Below are positions 6,475 to 16,088 of a stretch of DNA of 64,000 nucleotides, piece by piece. The position numbers were made by a program, and so were the translations under genes. The notes below the pieces were generated by a model that was given only the letters and a program-made list of their open reading frames with translations, was not told the DNA's origin and did not search any database. Source of the stretch: PALSA-600 sp963842335 (GTDB taxonomy: Bacteria > Actinomycetota > Thermoleophilia > Gaiellales > Gaiellaceae); contig CAWJGF010000004.1 in assembly GCA_963842335.1 (NCBI GenBank), positions 124,001 to 188,000 on the forward strand, read 5' to 3'. Every line of letters starts with the position of its first letter. The stretch's first letter is position 1.

Positions 6475-7644
6475 GATGCCCGCGACGGTCTCGACGAGCA
6501 GGTCGATCTCGGCTTCGGTGTTGAAGTAGTGCACCGAGGCGCGGATCAGCGCCGTGATGCCGCGAGGGTCGAGGTCGAGGCGCGCCGCTGCGGCCTCGGA
6601 GATCGACACGTTGACGTTGCGGCGCGCGAGGGCTTGCTGCACCTCGGCGGCCGAACGGCCGTCAACCGTGAAGGTGACGATTGCTCCGAGCACGCGGCCG
6701 TGGTCGCGCACACTCACTCCCGGTAGCTCGGCGAGCCGGGCGCGCAGCGTTGCGCCCAGTGCCCGCACGCGCTCCCAGATCGCGTCGACGCCGAGTGCGA
6801 GTGCGTAGTCGGCCGCTACGCCGAGCCCGATCTTGCCGGCGAAGTACGTCTCCCAGTTCTCGAACCGGCGCGCGTCGTTGCGGATCGCGTAGCTGCCGTC
6901 CGGCTGCCATTCCGCCGCGTGCATGTCGAGGAACGGCGGCTCGAGCTGTTCGAGAAGAGGTCGCCGCACGTAGAGGAAGCCGGTCGCGCGTGGGCCGCGC
7001 AAGAACTTGCGCCCGGTCGCTGACAGGATGTCGCAGCCGAGCTCGTCCACATCGAGCGGGACTTGGCCCACCGACTGGCACGCGTCGAGGAGCAGCGGCA
7101 CGCCGGCGGCCCTCGTCACGCGTCCGACTTCCGCCGCCGGGTTTACGAGCCCGCCCTGGGTCGGAACGTGGACGAGCGAGACCAGCTTCACACGCTCGTC
7201 GAGCATGCGCTCGAGGGCAGCAACGTCGAACTGGCCGACCTCGTCATCCGGCACCACTTCGATGACTGCGCCCGTGCGGTCGGCAACCTGGCGAAGCGCG
7301 ATCCAGTTGGAGGCGTACTCGGCCCGGCCGGTGAGGATGCGATCGCCCGGGGAAAACGGGAACGCGTAGAAGGCCATGTCCCACGCCCGTGTTGCGTTCT
7401 CGATCACGGCGATCTCATCGCGTTCGGCGCCGACCAACCGAGCCAGTGCGTCATACGTGTGCTCGAGTCGGTCCGACCGCTCGGCCGCCGCCTCGTAGCC
7501 GCCGATCTCGGCTTCCCGCTGAAGGTGGTCGACGACGGCGTCGAGCACGGCCTCGGGAGGCAGCGATGAGCCGGCGTTGTTGAAGTGTGTGACGTGCGCG
7601 CACCCCGGTGTCTCGGCCCGGAGCCGCTCGATATCGAGCGTCAC
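6472..7644 (-). CDS. Class V aminotransferase / cysteine desulfurase-like PLP enzyme
   Basis: 390 residues. HFNNAGSSLPP is the typical N-terminus, LLLDACQSVGQ carries the PLP-binding Asp, and SATGRKFLRGPRATGF holds the Schiff-base lysine. It resembles the isopenicillin-N-epimerase/EgtE-like branch more than IscS. Substrate is unknown. I start it at GTG 7644, which overlaps the stop of the upstream small gene by 4 nt (GTGA); an upstream start would read an Arg/Pro-rich out-of-family stretch. Its stop codon is the last base triplet of a TIR element. Confidence 0.82.
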   Translation of the reverse strand: MTLDIERLRAETPGCAHVTHFNNAGSSLPPEAVLDAVVDHLQREAEIGGYEAAAERSDRLEHTYDALARLVGAERDEIAVIENATRAWDMAFYAFPFSPGDRILTGRAEYASNWIALRQVADRTGAVIEVVPDDEVGQFDVAALERMLDERVKLVSLVHVPTQGGLVNPAAEVGRVTRAAGVPLLLDACQSVGQVPLDVDELGCDILSATGRKFLRGPRATGFLYVRRPLLEQLEPPFLDMHAAEWQPDGSYAIRNDARRFENWETYFAGKIGLGVAADYALALGVDAIWERVRALGATLRARLAELPGVSVRDHGRVLGAIVTFTVDGRSAAEVQQALARRNVNVSISEAAAARLDLDPRGITALIRASVHYFNTEAEIDLLVETVAGI

Positions 7645-7940
7645 CGCGCGGCGAGAGCGTGCAACGGCTGGAGGGCGTCGATCGCGTGGCTCGTCCAACC
7701 CGGCGCGCCGTCGTAGACCGCGGCGAGCTCCGCTGCAAGATCCGGGCCGACCCGCCCGCGCAGGTCCTCGATCGGCGGTCGATGTGCAGGCGGCGCCAGG
7801 GTCTCGTCCGCGGCGAACGCCGCTGCGACCACAGCCTGGGCGATCGCGTTTCGCGCCCGGCGTGCGAACGTCGCATCGTCGAGATCCGGCGCCGACTCGA
7901 TCGCGGCCCGCAAGTCGTCAGCTGCAGCTTTGAGGCTCAC
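7641..7940 (-). CDS. Small helical protein of unknown function (99 aa)
   Basis: Ala-rich and predicted mostly helical: DDLRAAIESAPDLDDATFAR, then further helices ending HAIDALQPLHALAAR. No catalytic motif or signal peptide is seen. It overlaps the aminotransferase start by 4 nt, so the two probably act together. It is divergent from the carboxyltransferase gene with only 27 bp between the two start codons. I do not recognise the family. Confidence 0.6.
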   Translation of the reverse strand: MSLKAAADDLRAAIESAPDLDDATFARRARNAIAQAVVAAAFAADETLAPPAHRPPIEDLRGRVGPDLAAELAAVYDGAPGWTSHAIDALQPLHALAAR

Positions 7941-7967
7941 ACTCCGTATTCTGATCTAGTAACGGGC

Positions 7968-9545
7968 GTGGCGCGGACCGAGAAGCCTGTGCACCAGACA
8001 ACCGCCGAGAAGCTGCAGTGGCTGGCTGAGCTCCGCGACGAGGCGCGGCACGCCGGATCGGCCAAATCGGTCGCGAAGCAGCGTGACCAGGGGAAGCTCC
8101 TGGCGCGTGAGCGCGCCGAGAAGCTGTGCGACTCCGGCTCCTTCGTCGAGCTCGACCGGTACGTGCGTCACCGCGAGTCGAACTTCGGGATGCTCGAGCG
8201 CCGGCCCTACGGCGACGCGGTCGTCACGGGCTACGGCGAGGTCTTCGGGCGGCGCGTGTTCGTCTTCAGCCAGGATTTCACCGTCTTCGGCGGCTCGTTG
8301 AGCGAGGTTTTCGCCGAGAAGATCTGCAAGGTGATGGACATGGCGGCCAAGTACGGCTGCCCGCTGATCGGGATCAACGACTCGGGGGGCGCGCGCATCC
8401 AGGAAGGAGTCGTCTCGCTTGCGGGCTACGCCGAGATCTTCTGGCGCAACGTCCAGGCTTCGGGAGTGATCCCGCAGATCTCGCTCGTGATGGGCCCGTG
8501 CGCGGGCGGCGCGGTCTACTCGCCGGCGATCACCGACTTCGTCCTCATGGTCGAGGAGACGTCGTACATGTTCATCACCGGGCCTGACGTCGTGAAGACC
8601 GTGACCGGTGAGGAAGTGTCGTTTGAGGAGCTTGGTGGTGCGCTTGCGCACGCCACGAAGTCGGGAGTCGCGCATCTCACCTCACCGACCGAGGAGGCTG
8701 CGCTGGAGGACGCGCGTTATCTGCTCAGCTTTCTGCCCCAATCGAACGCCCATCCGACGCCGTACGACCCGCCAAGCGATCCGGTCGACCGTGAGGCGCC
8801 CGAGCTCGACACGCTCGTACCCGACGAGGCAACGAAGCCGTACGACATCAAGAGCGTGATCTCCGCCGTCGTCGATGACGGCGAGTTCCTCGAGATCCAG
8901 CCGCTCTTTGCCGAGAACATCGTCTGCGGCTTCGCGCGGCTCGGTGGTTACAGCGTGGGCGTGGTCGGCAACCAGCCGAAGGCGCTTGCCGGCGTGCTCG
9001 ACATCAGCTCGTCGGAGAAGGCCGCGCGCTTCGTTCGCACCTGCGATGCGTTCAACATCCCGCTGATCACGTTCGTCGACGTGCCCGGCTTCCTGCCCGG
9101 GACTGCCCAGGAGTGGGGCGGGATCATCCGGCACGGCGCGAAGCTGCTCTATTCGTACTGCGAGGCGACCGTCCCGAAGCTGACCGTGATCACGCGCAAG
9201 GCGTACGGCGGCGCCTACGACGTCATGAGCTCCAAGCACGTGCGCGCGGACTTCAACTTCGCCTGGCCGACAGCTGAGGTTGCCGTCATGGGGCCGGAGG
9301 GCGCGGTCAACATCGTCTTCCGGCAGGAGTTGGCCGACTCGGACGACCCGGAGGCGCGCCGCGCCGAGTTGATCGCCGACTACAAGGAGCGGTTCGCCAA
9401 CCCGTACACGGCTGCCGAGCGCGGCTACGTCGATGACGTGATCGAGCCCAGGCGCACGCGGCCGGTGCTCATCAATGCGTTGAGGACGGCGATCACCAAG
9501 CGCGAGCGCACGCCGTCGCGCAAGCACGGGAACATCCCGCTTTAA
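7968..9545 (+). CDS. Acyl-CoA carboxylase, carboxyltransferase (beta) subunit
   Basis: 525 residues, PccB/AccD-type. It transfers carboxyl from carboxybiotin to acetyl- or propionyl-CoA. N-terminal KLQWLAELRDEARH matches the family start. The crotonase-fold halves show SGGARIQEGVVSLAGYAEIF with GPCAGGAVYSPAITDF, and later KAYGGAYDVMSSK with VMGPEGAVNIV. The likely biotinylated partner is encoded at 13559. GTG 7968 chosen because homology begins there. TAGTAA and TATTCT sequences just upstream could serve as -10. Acetyl- versus propionyl-CoA preference is not decided by what I can see. Confidence 0.92.
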   Translation: MARTEKPVHQTTAEKLQWLAELRDEARHAGSAKSVAKQRDQGKLLARERAEKLCDSGSFVELDRYVRHRESNFGMLERRPYGDAVVTGYGEVFGRRVFVFSQDFTVFGGSLSEVFAEKICKVMDMAAKYGCPLIGINDSGGARIQEGVVSLAGYAEIFWRNVQASGVIPQISLVMGPCAGGAVYSPAITDFVLMVEETSYMFITGPDVVKTVTGEEVSFEELGGALAHATKSGVAHLTSPTEEAALEDARYLLSFLPQSNAHPTPYDPPSDPVDREAPELDTLVPDEATKPYDIKSVISAVVDDGEFLEIQPLFAENIVCGFARLGGYSVGVVGNQPKALAGVLDISSSEKAARFVRTCDAFNIPLITFVDVPGFLPGTAQEWGGIIRHGAKLLYSYCEATVPKLTVITRKAYGGAYDVMSSKHVRADFNFAWPTAEVAVMGPEGAVNIVFRQELADSDDPEARRAELIADYKERFANPYTAAERGYVDDVIEPRRTRPVLINALRTAITKRERTPSRKHGNIPL

Positions 9546-9558
9546 CCGTTCACGTCCC

Positions 9559-10509
9559 TTAGTGTTTTGCGATCTGCTTCAGCACGCCGTCGGCGCACCC
9601 GACGCTGACGTGGTCGCCGACGTGGTAGTCGCCGAGCTTGGGCGACCCGTCGGTGACGCGGCAGCTGAAGTCGCCGTGCTCGTCCGAGTGCACCGTCACC
9701 GACGCCGTCGCGAGGTCGGTCAGGGTTCCGCCGAACGTCGTGAGATCGACGTGGGGCGGAGGCGGAGGTGTCGGATCCGGCGCGGGCGGGAGCGGAGGCG
9801 GTGTCGTCGGAGCAGGGAGTCGCTTCAGCAGCACGAGCAGGTTCGAGCCGACCCGGCAGCCGACGGCCACACGGTCGCCGACCTCCAGGTCGCCGAGGCT
9901 CGGTGAGCCGTCTCCGAGCGTGCAGGTGAAGACGTGGTCGCCGCTCATGACCGAGATCGAACTCGAGTCGAACGTTGTGACGACGCCTTCGTAAACGTGC
10001 GCCGAGTCGGCCGTGGTCACGGGCGCCCAGGCGACGAGGACGCTGTTCTGGCAGACGACCTGGGCATGGTCGCCCACCTTCAGCCCGGTGGTCGAAGGCG
10101 ATGAGTCACCGAGTGCGCACGTGAGGTTGCGGTCGCCGTCATGCAGGCTGATCGACGTCGACGAGAGTGCGGTGACAGCGCCACCGAATTTCACCGGCGC
10201 AGCCTGGCTCGGGCTCTCGGCGGGCGCCGTCAGGTGGCGGATCCTCGCGAGGACGAGATGTCGGGCAGAGCGCCGGCACTGGGCCTGCACGCGGTCTCCC
10301 ACTGCGAAGCCGGCGAGCGAGGGAGATCGGTGGCCGAGCGCACACCTCATCGTGTGGTGCGCGCCCTTGACCGAGACGCCGGTCGTCGAGAGGGAAGTGA
10401 CGACGCCTCTGGCCGACACACCTTCGCCTGCCGACGCGGGGAGGGCGGAAATGAGCGCAGCAAGTCCAACAGCCGCAGTCAGTGCAACACGCTTCACACG
10501 GGCCACCAT
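9559..10509 (-). CDS. Secreted protein with four tandem Cys-paired beta repeats
   Basis: 316 residues. A signal peptide (MVARVKRVALTAAVGLAALI, cleavage near ASAGE) is followed by four repeats of about 55-60 residues, each with GVVTSLS, a serine/valine strand, one Cys, a (L)GDGSPSL turn, VGDRVxVxC and a second Cys. A Pro-rich linker (PPPLPPAPDPTPPPPP) separates repeats three and four. The build resembles DUF5666-like beta domains. Role unknown; extracytoplasmic location is inferred. The gene converges on the carboxyltransferase gene with a 13-bp gap. Confidence 0.7.
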   Translation of the reverse strand: MVARVKRVALTAAVGLAALISALPASAGEGVSARGVVTSLSTTGVSVKGAHHTMRCALGHRSPSLAGFAVGDRVQAQCRRSARHLVLARIRHLTAPAESPSQAAPVKFGGAVTALSSTSISLHDGDRNLTCALGDSSPSTTGLKVGDHAQVVCQNSVLVAWAPVTTADSAHVYEGVVTTFDSSSISVMSGDHVFTCTLGDGSPSLGDLEVGDRVAVGCRVGSNLLVLLKRLPAPTTPPPLPPAPDPTPPPPPHVDLTTFGGTLTDLATASVTVHSDEHGDFSCRVTDGSPKLGDYHVGDHVSVGCADGVLKQIAKH

Positions 10510-10532
10510 TGCCGTCGGCGAGTCCCGCGTCG

Positions 10533-10549
10533 ACCCCCTTTATGGGGGT
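10533..10549 (-). promoter_or_regulatory. Short hairpin between two co-directional genes
   Basis: ACCCCC-tttat-GGGGGT, a perfect 6-bp stem with a 5-nt loop. It lies between the GGDEF/HD-GYP stop and the secreted-protein start. No T-run follows on either strand, so a terminator is uncertain. Confidence 0.35.
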
Positions 10550-10571
10550 GCGGCAGATCCCTCGTTCGAGG

Positions 10572-12368
10572 TCAGACGCCGACGGGCTCGCGTGCGCCGA
10601 CCACGGCGAAGAGCGCCTCGACGGCTTCCGGGTCGAACTGCGTCCCCGCGCAACGCTCGACCTCGCGAAGCCCTTCTTCATGGGTGAGCGGCACTCGATA
10701 GAGGCGGTTCGAGGTCATCGCGTCGAATGCGTCCGCGACGAAGATGATGCGAGCGCCGACGGGGATCTGCTCACCCTCCAGACCGTCGGGATAACCGGTC
10801 CCGTCCCAGCGCTCGTGGTGGTGCAGCACCCAGTCGGCGATCGGCTCGACGCCGAGACTTTCAAGCATGCGGTATCCGATCTGCGGATGACGCTCCAGCA
10901 CGAGGCGCTCGGTGTCGGTGAGAGCCGCGGGCTTGCGAAGGATCTCCTCGGGGACGGCGAGCTTGCCGAGGTCGTGCAGACTGCCGGCAAGTCGGATCAG
11001 CTCGACTTCGTCATCCGAGCGTCCCAACCGGGCGGCGATGCTCGCCGAGAGCGCCGCGACCCGCTCGGAGTGGCTGCCGGTGTAGGCGTCGCGCGAGTCG
11101 ACCGACTGCGCCAGCGAGGCTGCCGCGCGGAAGCGCGCGACCCGGTCGACGCCTGACGCGACGCGGCGGAACTCCGAGAGCTCGGTGACCTCGGAGCGGG
11201 TGAGTCGGACCTGGTTCTTGCCGTGCTCCTTTGCCCAGTAGAGCGCTCCGTCCGCGAGCCTGATCAGCGAGTCGCGCTCCCGCCCGTGCTCGGGGAAGCT
11301 CGCGACGCCGGCACTCACCGTGATTGCGCCGATGGGGCCGAGGTCGCTCTCGCCGATGCGCGCGACGATCGACTGTGCGATCTCGAGTGCGATCGAGTCC
11401 TCGGTGCCGGGCAGCAGGACCGCGAACTCGTCGCCGCCGAGCCGGAATGCTTCGCCACCCTGGCGCAGCCGCGCGGCGACCTGCGAGAGGACGCGGTCGC
11501 CGGCCGGATGGCCGAACTGATCGTTGATGCGCTTGAAGTTGTCGATGTCGAGAAAACACAGCGAGACGACCCCGTCACTCTCCTCAGCGACTGCAAGCTC
11601 GCGCTGGAGCCGTTCGTGAAAATGGCGGTGGTTCCCGAGCCCGGTCAGCGGGTCGGTAAGGGCGAGCTTGATCGCGTTCAGTGCGCGATGGGTCGAGCGC
11701 TGATACAGCGAGATGGCGACGAGCGGGCCCGCGAGCGCCACGAAGAGAAACGGGGTGCGTTGCCACAGAACGACGAGCATCAGCGCGCTCGATGCCATCA
11801 GGGTGAACGGGAGGACTGTCCAGCGGACGTTCGAGCGGATCAGCCGCACGTACCCGATCTCCGATCCCGAGGCCGAGATCGCCGCCGTCACGAGCAGGAG
11901 GTTGACGGCGTAGAGGATCGCGGCCGTCACGACGACCTGAGCCAGAATCGCACCCGGCGAGGTGCCGGTCATATGGGTGAGCACCGAGCCGGCAATCGTC
12001 CCGACGATCCCGAACAGTCCCGCGTTGAAGATCGTGCGGATCAGCGGTTTGCGCTGCAGGAGTTGCACCAGCGTGGGTGCGGTGACGTAGATGAACGTCG
12101 CCGGCGCCCAGCCAAAGAGGACGAGTGCAGCGACGGCGAAGACAAAGCCCAGCGAGAGGCCATTTGCGTCTGCGCCCTCGACCGGCACGGGAAACCGCTC
12201 GGCGAGGATCGACGCGACAAGGAAGGCGAAGACGCCGGCGATCGTTCCGACCGAGCCGGGGTTCGTCAGGAAGGAATAGGTGGCCGCGAGGTACGCGGCG
12301 ACGCCGACCAGCGAGACGGGCGCAACGACTGCAAGAAGTCTTGCGGGTGGAAGCGCCCGTCCGCTCAT
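10572..12368 (-). CDS. Membrane GGDEF/HD-GYP cyclic-di-GMP signalling protein
   Basis: 598 residues. Residues 1 to about 220 are hydrophobic with six or more membrane segments. A GGDEF domain follows (DPLTGLGNHRHF, FLDIDNFKRIND, intact LGGDEF), suggesting diguanylate cyclase activity; no RxxD inhibitory site precedes it. The C-terminal HD-GYP domain has SLHDLGKLAVP and HHERWDGTGYPDGL, the residues needed for c-di-GMP hydrolysis. The protein could thus make and break c-di-GMP. It starts 10 bp after the stop of a 36-residue membrane protein, so the two likely share a transcript. Confidence 0.9.
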   Translation of the reverse strand: MSGRALPPARLLAVVAPVSLVGVAAYLAATYSFLTNPGSVGTIAGVFAFLVASILAERFPVPVEGADANGLSLGFVFAVAALVLFGWAPATFIYVTAPTLVQLLQRKPLIRTIFNAGLFGIVGTIAGSVLTHMTGTSPGAILAQVVVTAAILYAVNLLLVTAAISASGSEIGYVRLIRSNVRWTVLPFTLMASSALMLVVLWQRTPFLFVALAGPLVAISLYQRSTHRALNAIKLALTDPLTGLGNHRHFHERLQRELAVAEESDGVVSLCFLDIDNFKRINDQFGHPAGDRVLSQVAARLRQGGEAFRLGGDEFAVLLPGTEDSIALEIAQSIVARIGESDLGPIGAITVSAGVASFPEHGRERDSLIRLADGALYWAKEHGKNQVRLTRSEVTELSEFRRVASGVDRVARFRAAASLAQSVDSRDAYTGSHSERVAALSASIAARLGRSDDEVELIRLAGSLHDLGKLAVPEEILRKPAALTDTERLVLERHPQIGYRMLESLGVEPIADWVLHHHERWDGTGYPDGLEGEQIPVGARIIFVADAFDAMTSNRLYRVPLTHEEGLREVERCAGTQFDPEAVEALFAVVGAREPVGV

Positions 12369-12378
12369 CTAGACGTCG

Positions 12379-12489
12379 TTACCAGGTGAAGTTCGTGACG
12401 TCCCAGGTGAAGTTGCCGAACACGACCGCAAGGCCGATGAGTAGGGCCACCAGGACGAGACTCGTGATTTTCGAGTTCCACTGAAGCAT
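12379..12489 (-). CDS. 36-residue single-span membrane protein with duplicated NFTW motif
   Basis: Reads MLQWNSKITSLVLVALLIGL, then AVVFGNFTWDVTNFTW. A short polar N-terminus precedes one hydrophobic helix, and the C-terminus carries NFTW twice. A strong Shine-Dalgarno (GGAGGA, 7 nt before ATG) supports translation. It lies immediately upstream of the GGDEF/HD-GYP gene on the same strand. I recognise no family; a regulatory or partner role to the downstream membrane enzyme is inference. Confidence 0.7.
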   Translation of the reverse strand: MLQWNSKITSLVLVALLIGLAVVFGNFTWDVTNFTW

Positions 12490-12600
12490 GAAAGGGTTCC
12501 TCCAAACCGTGTGCCGCATTAGTCGTGATTCTCGATCACGACTCGGGGTACAGGCATCACCCGTATGGGTGAAACCTTTTCGCCGAGCCGAATCCCTCCA
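12490..12600 (-). promoter_or_regulatory. Structured 5' leader (possible riboswitch or cis-RNA)
   Basis: The region upstream of the 36-residue protein holds nested inverted repeats. AGTCGTGAT (12521-12529) pairs perfectly with ATCACGACT (12535-12543). CACCC (12558-12562) pairs with GGGTG (12567-12571), and CTCGG (12543-12547) pairs with CCGAG (12583-12587) around it. It does not match the c-di-GMP riboswitch consensus as I remember it. The same DNA contains the divergent promoter for the gene at 12630, so some repeats may be operators. Confidence 0.45.
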
Positions 12601-12615
12601 ACGGGGGACTTCGAA

Positions 12616-12621
12616 TAGATT
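12616..12621 (+). promoter_or_regulatory. -10 box TAGATT, leaderless-type
   Basis: TAGATT ends 8 nt before the ATG at 12630, and no Shine-Dalgarno is present. Confidence 0.42.
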
Positions 12622-12629
12622 CCTCGCGC

Positions 12630-12767
12630 ATGGAACTCCAGCTCATCCCCGAGCAGCCGCCGTCGGTCGCGGAGGCGGTCGCGGAGCTACTGCGAGCGGC
12701 TGATTCCGCGAAGCCGGGCACCGACCCGTGGTGGCAGGCCGGCATCGACGAGATCCTCGAGGCGTAA
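12630..12767 (+). CDS. Small protein, possibly acyl-CoA carboxylase epsilon-like (45 aa)
   Basis: 45 residues: MELQLIPEQPPSVAEAVAEL, then a linker and a C-terminal DPWWQAGIDEILEA. The layout (hydrophobic strand, short helix, Pro/Ala linker, aromatic C-terminus) recalls the tiny epsilon subunits of actinobacterial acyl-CoA carboxylases. The biotin carboxylase gene is about 0.8 kb away on the same strand. Similarity is weak, so the function is a guess. Supported as a gene by the -10 box and high third-position GC. Confidence 0.5.
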   Translation: MELQLIPEQPPSVAEAVAELLRAADSAKPGTDPWWQAGIDEILEA

Positions 12768-12800
12768 CCGCCCAGTCGCCGCCGCCGTTGCACAGGTGTG

Positions 12801-12974
12801 ATGTGCATCCGGTGTCACGAACACGAGATCGCGCCCCACCGGCCCTACTGCATGAGTTGCATCTTCGCCGTTCAGCTCGAGGTCGAAGACGGCCTGCGAC
12901 GGCTCGCCGCGTACCTCGAAGCCTGGGCTGCGTTCGATGCGTGGTGCGCGAACCACGCGCCGGCGGCCGCCTGA
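12801..12974 (+). CDS. Small zinc-ribbon-like protein (57 aa)
   Basis: Starts MCIRCHEHEIAPHRPYCMSC: two CxxC knuckles 12 residues apart, plus nearby His residues, suggesting a zinc site. A helical tail (GLRRLAAYLEAWAAFDAWC) follows. Family unknown. It lies 33 bp after the 45-residue gene and ends 15 bp before pgsA, which runs the other way. Confidence 0.55.
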   Translation: MCIRCHEHEIAPHRPYCMSCIFAVQLEVEDGLRRLAAYLEAWAAFDAWCANHAPAAA

Positions 12975-12989
12975 TCCATCCAGGGTGGG

Positions 12990-13538
12990 TTACGGAGCGA
13001 CGACGGGGCGCCCGCGGAGCACGCGCGGCGCTGCGCGCGCGTAGTCGAGGCCTGAGATCCAGGTGAGCGCGAGCGCGACGACGAGCGCCCACCACGCGAT
13101 GTCATCCCGCCACGCGCCGGCCGCGGCGAGCCCGCCGATCGCCGCCGCGGCCGCCTGCGACCACGTCTTCAGCTTCCCGAGATCACGGGCGGCGATCACG
13201 ACACCGCGTTCGACCGCCGCCTGACGCAGCCCCGAGATCAGGAGCTCGCGGGCGACGATCGCAGCGACCATCCACGCCGGGAACACGCCCTGGTCGATGA
13301 GGACGATCAGCGTCGTCATCACGAGCAGCTTGTCGGCGACCGGGTCGAGCAGCGAGCCGAACGACGAGGTGCTCCCGGCGCGGCGTGCGATCCGGCCGTC
13401 GAACCAGTCGGTTGCCATCGCGAGGCAGAAGACGCCCGTCGCCCAGTAGTCGTGGTTCGGGAATGGGATCGCAAACAGGGCGATCACGATCGGCACCGAG
13501 ACTGCCCGGGCGACGGTCAACTGATCCGCAAGGTTCAT
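12990..13538 (-). CDS. pgsA: CDP-diacylglycerol-glycerol-3-phosphate 3-phosphatidyltransferase
   Basis: 182 residues with several membrane helices. The CDP-alcohol phosphotransferase signature is complete, starting DWFDGRIARR and ending GSLLDPVADK (Asp-Gly-x2-Ala-Arg, Gly, Asp, Asp spacing). The enzyme makes phosphatidylglycerol phosphate in the inner membrane. Related CDP-alcohol transferases cannot be excluded, but length and MNLADQLTVAR fit PgsA. ATG 13538 chosen because TATTCT lies 8 nt upstream. The divergent carboxylase start is only 20 bp away. Confidence 0.85.
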   Translation of the reverse strand: MNLADQLTVARAVSVPIVIALFAIPFPNHDYWATGVFCLAMATDWFDGRIARRAGSTSSFGSLLDPVADKLLVMTTLIVLIDQGVFPAWMVAAIVARELLISGLRQAAVERGVVIAARDLGKLKTWSQAAAAAIGGLAAAGAWRDDIAWWALVVALALTWISGLDYARAAPRVLRGRPVVAP

Positions 13539-13546
13539 CCGCAAGG

Positions 13547-13552
13547 AGAATA
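13547..13552 (-). promoter_or_regulatory. -10 box TATTCT, leaderless-type, for pgsA
   Basis: TATTCT on the minus strand ends 8 nt before the pgsA ATG. The 20-bp space between pgsA and the carboxylase gene must hold elements of both promoters. Confidence 0.45.
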
Positions 13553-13558
13553 CGGCTT

Positions 13559-15315
<1,757 letters not shown>

Positions 15316-15319
<4 letters not shown>

Positions 15320-16005
15320 TCGTGCCGGGCGCGGTGCCGCTCCATGCGGCGCGCCTCGAGCGATGCCCTGCTCTTGCGACCTGCGGACGCCGCCGCGTGC
15401 TCGAGGCCGTGCGCTCCAAGGACCGTGCCTCGCGCGACGAGCGCGCTCGCCGCGAGGGTCCAACGCGCCACGGCGGCACCGGCCGTGCGGCTCGACGCGA
15501 CGACACGCGGCGCGAGCCACTGGGCTGCCGCCGCGGTCCGCGCCGCGGCGAATCGACTCGATTGCGCGATCGTCGCGCCGGCCTGCACCGCACGCGGGCG
15601 TAGCCATTCGACTCCCGATCGTGTGCCCGAACGCACCGTGTCTGCGGCCGTGAGCGCGTGACCGCGCGCGCTTGCACCCGTGCGCACCGTCAGCGCGCGG
15701 GTCGCGGCGATCCGGGCCGGCGACGGACGCGGGACCCGCGGGACGCTGCGGCGTGCCCGCGCGTCGAGGAGCAGGCGACCCGTCGACGGCACGAAGGCGG
15801 CGATCGACGCGGCCGGAATGTCCTTCCGTCGCCGCATCGTCCGCGAGCGGACGATCAGGACTTCGGCGCGACCCGTTGGGCCCGTGACGACCTTCTCGAC
15901 CACGGCACCCGAGGGTTGAACGGTCAGACCCTTCGCGTGGACGAGCCAGTAGTCGAGCACCTTGCTGTCGCGCGAGAAGATGGGCGTGCGAGCGGACTCA
16001 GCCAT
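15316..16005 (-). CDS. PRC-barrel-like protein with Ala/Arg-rich C-terminus
   Basis: 229 residues. Residues about 8-85 (KVLDYWLVHAKGLTV, then VVTGPTGRAEVLIV, SIAAFVPSTGRLLLD) look like a PRC-barrel-type beta domain. The remainder is low-complexity, rich in Ala, Arg and Ser, and probably disordered or helical and basic. Function unknown. ATG follows a strong AAAGGGGGG ribosome site. Its tail overlaps the carboxylase stop by 4 bp. Confidence 0.6.
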
Positions 16006-16088
16006 CTAACCCCCCTTTGCTCGTCATCGAGGCTAACAGCTACGCGCCGGAGGCCCGAGACCCTTCCTGACGGCCCATGACGGCGTCC

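Noticed and set aside
12490..12600. c-di-GMP (GEMM) riboswitch before the GGDEF/HD-GYP operon
   Set aside because: The conserved GEMM core as I know it is not present on either strand; only generic pairing is.
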